A stretch of DNA of 64,000 nucleotides from Amycolatopsis pretoriensis. Its GTDB lineage: Bacteria; Actinomycetota; Actinomycetes; Mycobacteriales; Pseudonocardiaceae. The DNA is taken from positions 1,166,825 to 1,230,824 of the forward strand of contig NZ_FNUJ01000002.1 in NCBI RefSeq assembly GCF_900107925.1, given 5' to 3'. Position numbers and translations under genes: made by a program. Each line of letters begins with the position of its first letter. Position 1 is the first letter of the stretch. Under the pieces are notes generated by a model that saw nothing but the letters and a program-made list of their open reading frames with translations, ran no database searches and was not told the origin of the DNA. Below, one piece after another: positions 61,787 through 64,000 of this stretch.

Positions 61787-63812
61787 CCGAGTCTTCGGTG
61801 TCCTTCTTCTCGTTCTTCTCGTTCTTTTCGTTCGCCAGGTCCGCCGCGCGTTCGGCGGCGTCGGTCTCGTCTTCCGCGTCGGCCTCGGCGGCGTTGAGGA
61901 ACCACTGGATGGCGTCGTCCGTGCGCCCGGCGGCCACGAGGTTGTCGGCGTAGGCGTAGAAGAGGCGAGCGCTCCACGGGTCGCGCTTGCCGGCCTTGAG
62001 GTCGTCACCCTGCAGCGAGACGACGGCGGCGTCGAGCTGCCCGAGGTCCCGCCGCGCCCCGGCCGCGACGATGGCGAGCTCGACCTGGACGGCCTTCGCC
62101 AGCTTCGCGGTGTCGGTCTCCTTCGCGAGGTCGAGAGCGCGCTCGGGGCGGCCCAGCGCACGTTCGGCGTCGGCGATGATGGCGATGTGGTCGTCGCTGC
62201 GGGTCATCCGCCGGACGGCCCGCAGTTCGGAGAGGGCTTCCGACCAGTTCCCGACGTGGTAGGCGACCAGGCCGAGCGCTTCCCGCACGATCGGCACGCG
62301 CGAGGCCTTGGCCTTGGCGTACTTGGCGTGCTCGAGCGCGGCTTCGGGATCGGAGTCGATCAGGCCCCCGGCGGCGACGAGGTGCTTCCCCACGGTCTCG
62401 GCCAAGCCCTTGGGCAGGGTCCGCAGCTCGCGGCGGGCGTCCTCGTCGAGGTCGGAGAACTCGATGTCCTCGGGCAGCTCGGGCGCTTCGAGGAGTTCCC
62501 GGGCGAGGGCCTCGTCGTCGAGCGGAGCACCGACGCGCGGCTGCGGGTCGCGACGGGGCCGGTCACGACGGGTGTCGTCGCGCTTGTCGTCACGCTTGTA
62601 GCCGCCGGTGCGGGGGGCGCGGTCTTCGCGCTTGAAGCCGCCGGTCTGGCCGCCGCGGTCGTCTTTCTTGAAGCCGCCGCGGTCATCGTCGCGGCGCTGG
62701 TAGCTACCGCGGGAGTCCGAGCCGCCACGGCCGCGGTCATCGTCGCGCCGCTGGTAGCTGCCTCGGGAGTCCGAGCCGCCACGGCGGTCGTCGGCGCGCC
62801 GCTGGTAGCTGCCGCGCGAATCGGAGCCGCCGCGGTCGTCGCGGCGCTGGTAACCACCGCGGGACTCGGAGCCACCACGGCTCCGGTCGTCGTCCCGCTT
62901 GAACCCGCCGCGGTTGTCGTCTCGGCGCTGGTAACCGCCACGGGAGTCCGAACCACTACGGCTGCGGTCGTCATCGCGGCGCTGGTAACCGCCACGGGAG
63001 TCCGAACCACTACGACGGTCATCGTCGCGGCGCTGGTAACTACCGCGAGAGTCCGAACCGCTGCGACGATCGTCATCCCGGCGCTGGTAACTGCCACGCG
63101 AGTCGGAGCCACCACGGCTCCGGTCGTCGTCACGGCGCTGGTAGCTGCCACGCGAATCGGAGCTGCCGCGGCCCCGGTCGTCGTCACGGCGCTGGTAGCT
63201 GCCGCGGGAGTCGGAGCCGCCGCGGTCGTCGCGGCCCTGGTAACCGCCGCGCGAGTCCGAACTGCCGCGGCCGCGGTCGTCGTCGCGGCGCTGGTAGCCG
63301 CCGCGGGAGTCGGAGCCGGTGCGGGAGCCGCCGCTGCGGTCCTCCCAGCGCGGCTTGCGGTCTCCGTACGAGGATTTGCCCTGGGGGCGGCCGGCACGGT
63401 CGTCCTGGCCGCGGCCCGAGTTCTCGTAGCGGCCGCCGGAGCGGGTGGTGTCGCGGTCTCCGGACCGGCCCGGGCCACCCGAATACCGGCTGCCACCCGG
63501 CCGGCCGCCGGAGTCGCGGCCACCGTCGCGGAAGCCGCCGCGCCGGTCGTCGCGGTCCTGACCTGCGTATCCTCCGCGCTGATCGCGGTCACGGGGACCG
63601 TCGCCGCCGCGGAAGGGCTTGCCGCCGCCGCGGACCCCGCGGTCGTCGCGGCGCGGCCGGCCCTGGTGACCACCGTCGCGGCCGCCGCGGTCCTGCCGCG
63701 CGCCGCCCTGATTCTTCCGGGGTGCGTCCGACCGGTCGCGGGAGCCTTCGTCCCGCCGTGCCGGCCGGCCGGACCCATCATCCGCTGAGTCTCGTCGACC
63801 GAACTCGGACAC
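61779..63812 (-). CDS. TPR-like protein with a long RG-rich repetitive disordered N-terminus
   Basis: 677 residues. The first 430 are almost only G, R, D, S, Q and Y: RGG/RDDDR patterns plus twelve copies of a 14-19 residue unit GSDSRGSYQRRDDDR at about 166-378 (62679-63317). The C-terminal ~250 residues form helical TPR-like repeats (LPKGLAETVGKHLVAAGGLIDSDPEAALEHAKYAKAKASR, GLVAYHVGNWSEALSELRAVRRM, LFYAYADNLVAAGRTDDAIQWFLNAAE), then a Glu/Lys/Asp tail. GTG 63812 has AGGAGG just before it and is preferred to ATG 63827. Such RG-rich tails bind RNA or phase-separate in other proteins. Adjacent to an rRNA operon end. Function unknown. Confidence 0.88.
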   Translation of the reverse strand: MSEFGRRDSADDGSGRPARRDEGSRDRSDAPRKNQGGARQDRGGRDGGHQGRPRRDDRGVRGGGKPFRGGDGPRDRDQRGGYAGQDRDDRRGGFRDGGRDSGGRPGGSRYSGGPGRSGDRDTTRSGGRYENSGRGQDDRAGRPQGKSSYGDRKPRWEDRSGGSRTGSDSRGGYQRRDDDRGRGSSDSRGGYQGRDDRGGSDSRGSYQRRDDDRGRGSSDSRGSYQRRDDDRSRGGSDSRGSYQRRDDDRRSGSDSRGSYQRRDDDRRSGSDSRGGYQRRDDDRSRSGSDSRGGYQRRDDNRGGFKRDDDRSRGGSESRGGYQRRDDRGGSDSRGSYQRRADDRRGGSDSRGSYQRRDDDRGRGGSDSRGSYQRRDDDRGGFKKDDRGGQTGGFKREDRAPRTGGYKRDDKRDDTRRDRPRRDPQPRVGAPLDDEALARELLEAPELPEDIEFSDLDEDARRELRTLPKGLAETVGKHLVAAGGLIDSDPEAALEHAKYAKAKASRVPIVREALGLVAYHVGNWSEALSELRAVRRMTRSDDHIAIIADAERALGRPERALDLAKETDTAKLAKAVQVELAIVAAGARRDLGQLDAAVVSLQGDDLKAGKRDPWSARLFYAYADNLVAAGRTDDAIQWFLNAAEADAEDETDAAERAADLANEKNEKNEKKDTEDSDE

Positions 63813-63852
63813 CTGGCCTCCTGCCATGAAAAAATCTTGCTCCGAACATACG

Positions 63853-63900
63853 CGTACGGCCCGCTAGGGCAGCCAACTGGCTATCCTAACGGGCCGTACG
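63853..63900 (-). terminator. Terminator of the ribosomal RNA operon
   Basis: Perfect 11-bp arms CGTACGGCCCG (63853-63863) and CGGGCCGTACG (63890-63900) lie just past the 5S 3' end, with inner arms CTAGG/CCTA and a nested AGCC-AACT-GGCT hairpin (63871-63882). On the minus strand the sequence after the stem is A/T-richer. This separates rRNA transcription from the TPR gene downstream. Confidence 0.75.
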
Positions 63901-63908
63901 GAAGGTAA

Positions 63909-64000
63909 GTTCGGCGGTGTCCTACTCTCCCACAACCCTTCGGTTGCAGTACCATCGGCGCTGTCAGGCTTAGCTTCCGGGTTCGGAATGGGACCGGGCG
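63909..64000 (-). rRNA. 5S ribosomal RNA, 3' portion
   Basis: Reverse complement reads as the 3' three quarters of bacterial 5S rRNA. It has CCATTCCGAACCCGGAAGCTAAG (loop B/helix III region), CCGATGGTACTGCA, and GGGAGAGTAGGACACCGCC at the 3' end. About 92 of the roughly 118 nt lie in the window; the 5' end is beyond the right edge. Presumably the last gene of a 16S-23S-5S operon transcribed leftward. Confidence 0.95.

Noticed and set aside
62679..63317. Regularly repeated DNA that looks like a CRISPR or satellite array
   Set aside because: Repeats are in-frame codons for GSDSRGSYQRRDDDR units inside one long gene with its own ribosome-binding site; there are no unique spacers of constant length and no cas genes.
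62187..63788. Long plus-strand open frame opposite the RG-rich gene (Val/Ala-rich, 533 codons)
   Set aside because: It is the antisense reflection of the repeats; it has no family features and overlaps a gene with conserved position and a clear start.

Overview
The DNA is very GC-rich and densely packed. Coding regions have strong G/C bias at third positions, many starts are GTG, and many neighbours overlap by ATGA or GTGA. This points to an actinomycete. On the minus strand, the order TPR protein / HAD phosphatase / small protein / tlyA / nadK / recN / steA / mctB-like / pyrG / NUDIX / xerD / parA / scpA / scpB / rluB / cmk / der follows the backbone I recall from Mycobacterium tuberculosis (Rv1691 to Rv1713). 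Gene content and the intergenic hairpins suggest the Pseudonocardiaceae, most likely Amycolatopsis or a close relative. That genus-level call is inference.

Left part (1-23.5 kb) is accessory metabolism and regulation. It holds a uronate module (SSS transporter, IclR regulator with two matching 16-bp operators, uronate dehydrogenase). A NodB deacetylase follows, then a serine hydrolase/TetR pair with an apparent one-base frameshift, and a NarL-type two-component system whose kinase 3' end is partly tandem-duplicated. Next come a flavin/iron-sulfur/siderophore-reductase operon under a TetR, and a hydroxyquinol module in which maleylacetate reductase and hydroxyquinol 1,2-dioxygenase are one polypeptide next to a phenol hydroxylase. 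A membrane-anchored cyclophilin and two tandem Tat-exported GH95 glycosidases close this part.

22-27.5 kb holds an M1 aminopeptidase beside a 1294-residue Pls/PosA-type single-module synthetase. Its adenylation pocket reads like a lysine code, so a poly(amino acid) system is plausible. From 27.7 kb to the end the conserved minus-strand backbone runs from der back to the 3' end of a 5S rRNA gene. It is broken by accessory insertions: TetR/DUF4267, a KhtTU-like antiporter, an S15-type hydrolase and a methyltransferase between cmk and rluB; a DUF1707/TM2-like protein between xerD and NUDIX; an acyltransferase, a GntR/NCS1/racemase purine-hydantoin module, an alginate-lyase-like enzyme and a GH18 chitinase with a DasR-like site between pyrG and the mctB-like gene; and DUF1266, quinone reductase and MarR genes between steA and recN.

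The most unusual signals are these. Five perfect palindromes share the parS-like core TTTCACGTGAAA, three of them inside the scpB reading frame next to a ParA/RHH/ScpA operon. A Pls-like synthetase sits beside an M1 peptidase. Four CTAGCNNNGCTAG operators are phased in one promoter. Long intergenic hairpin families recur. The first backbone gene carries twelve RG-rich repeats in front of a TPR-like domain.
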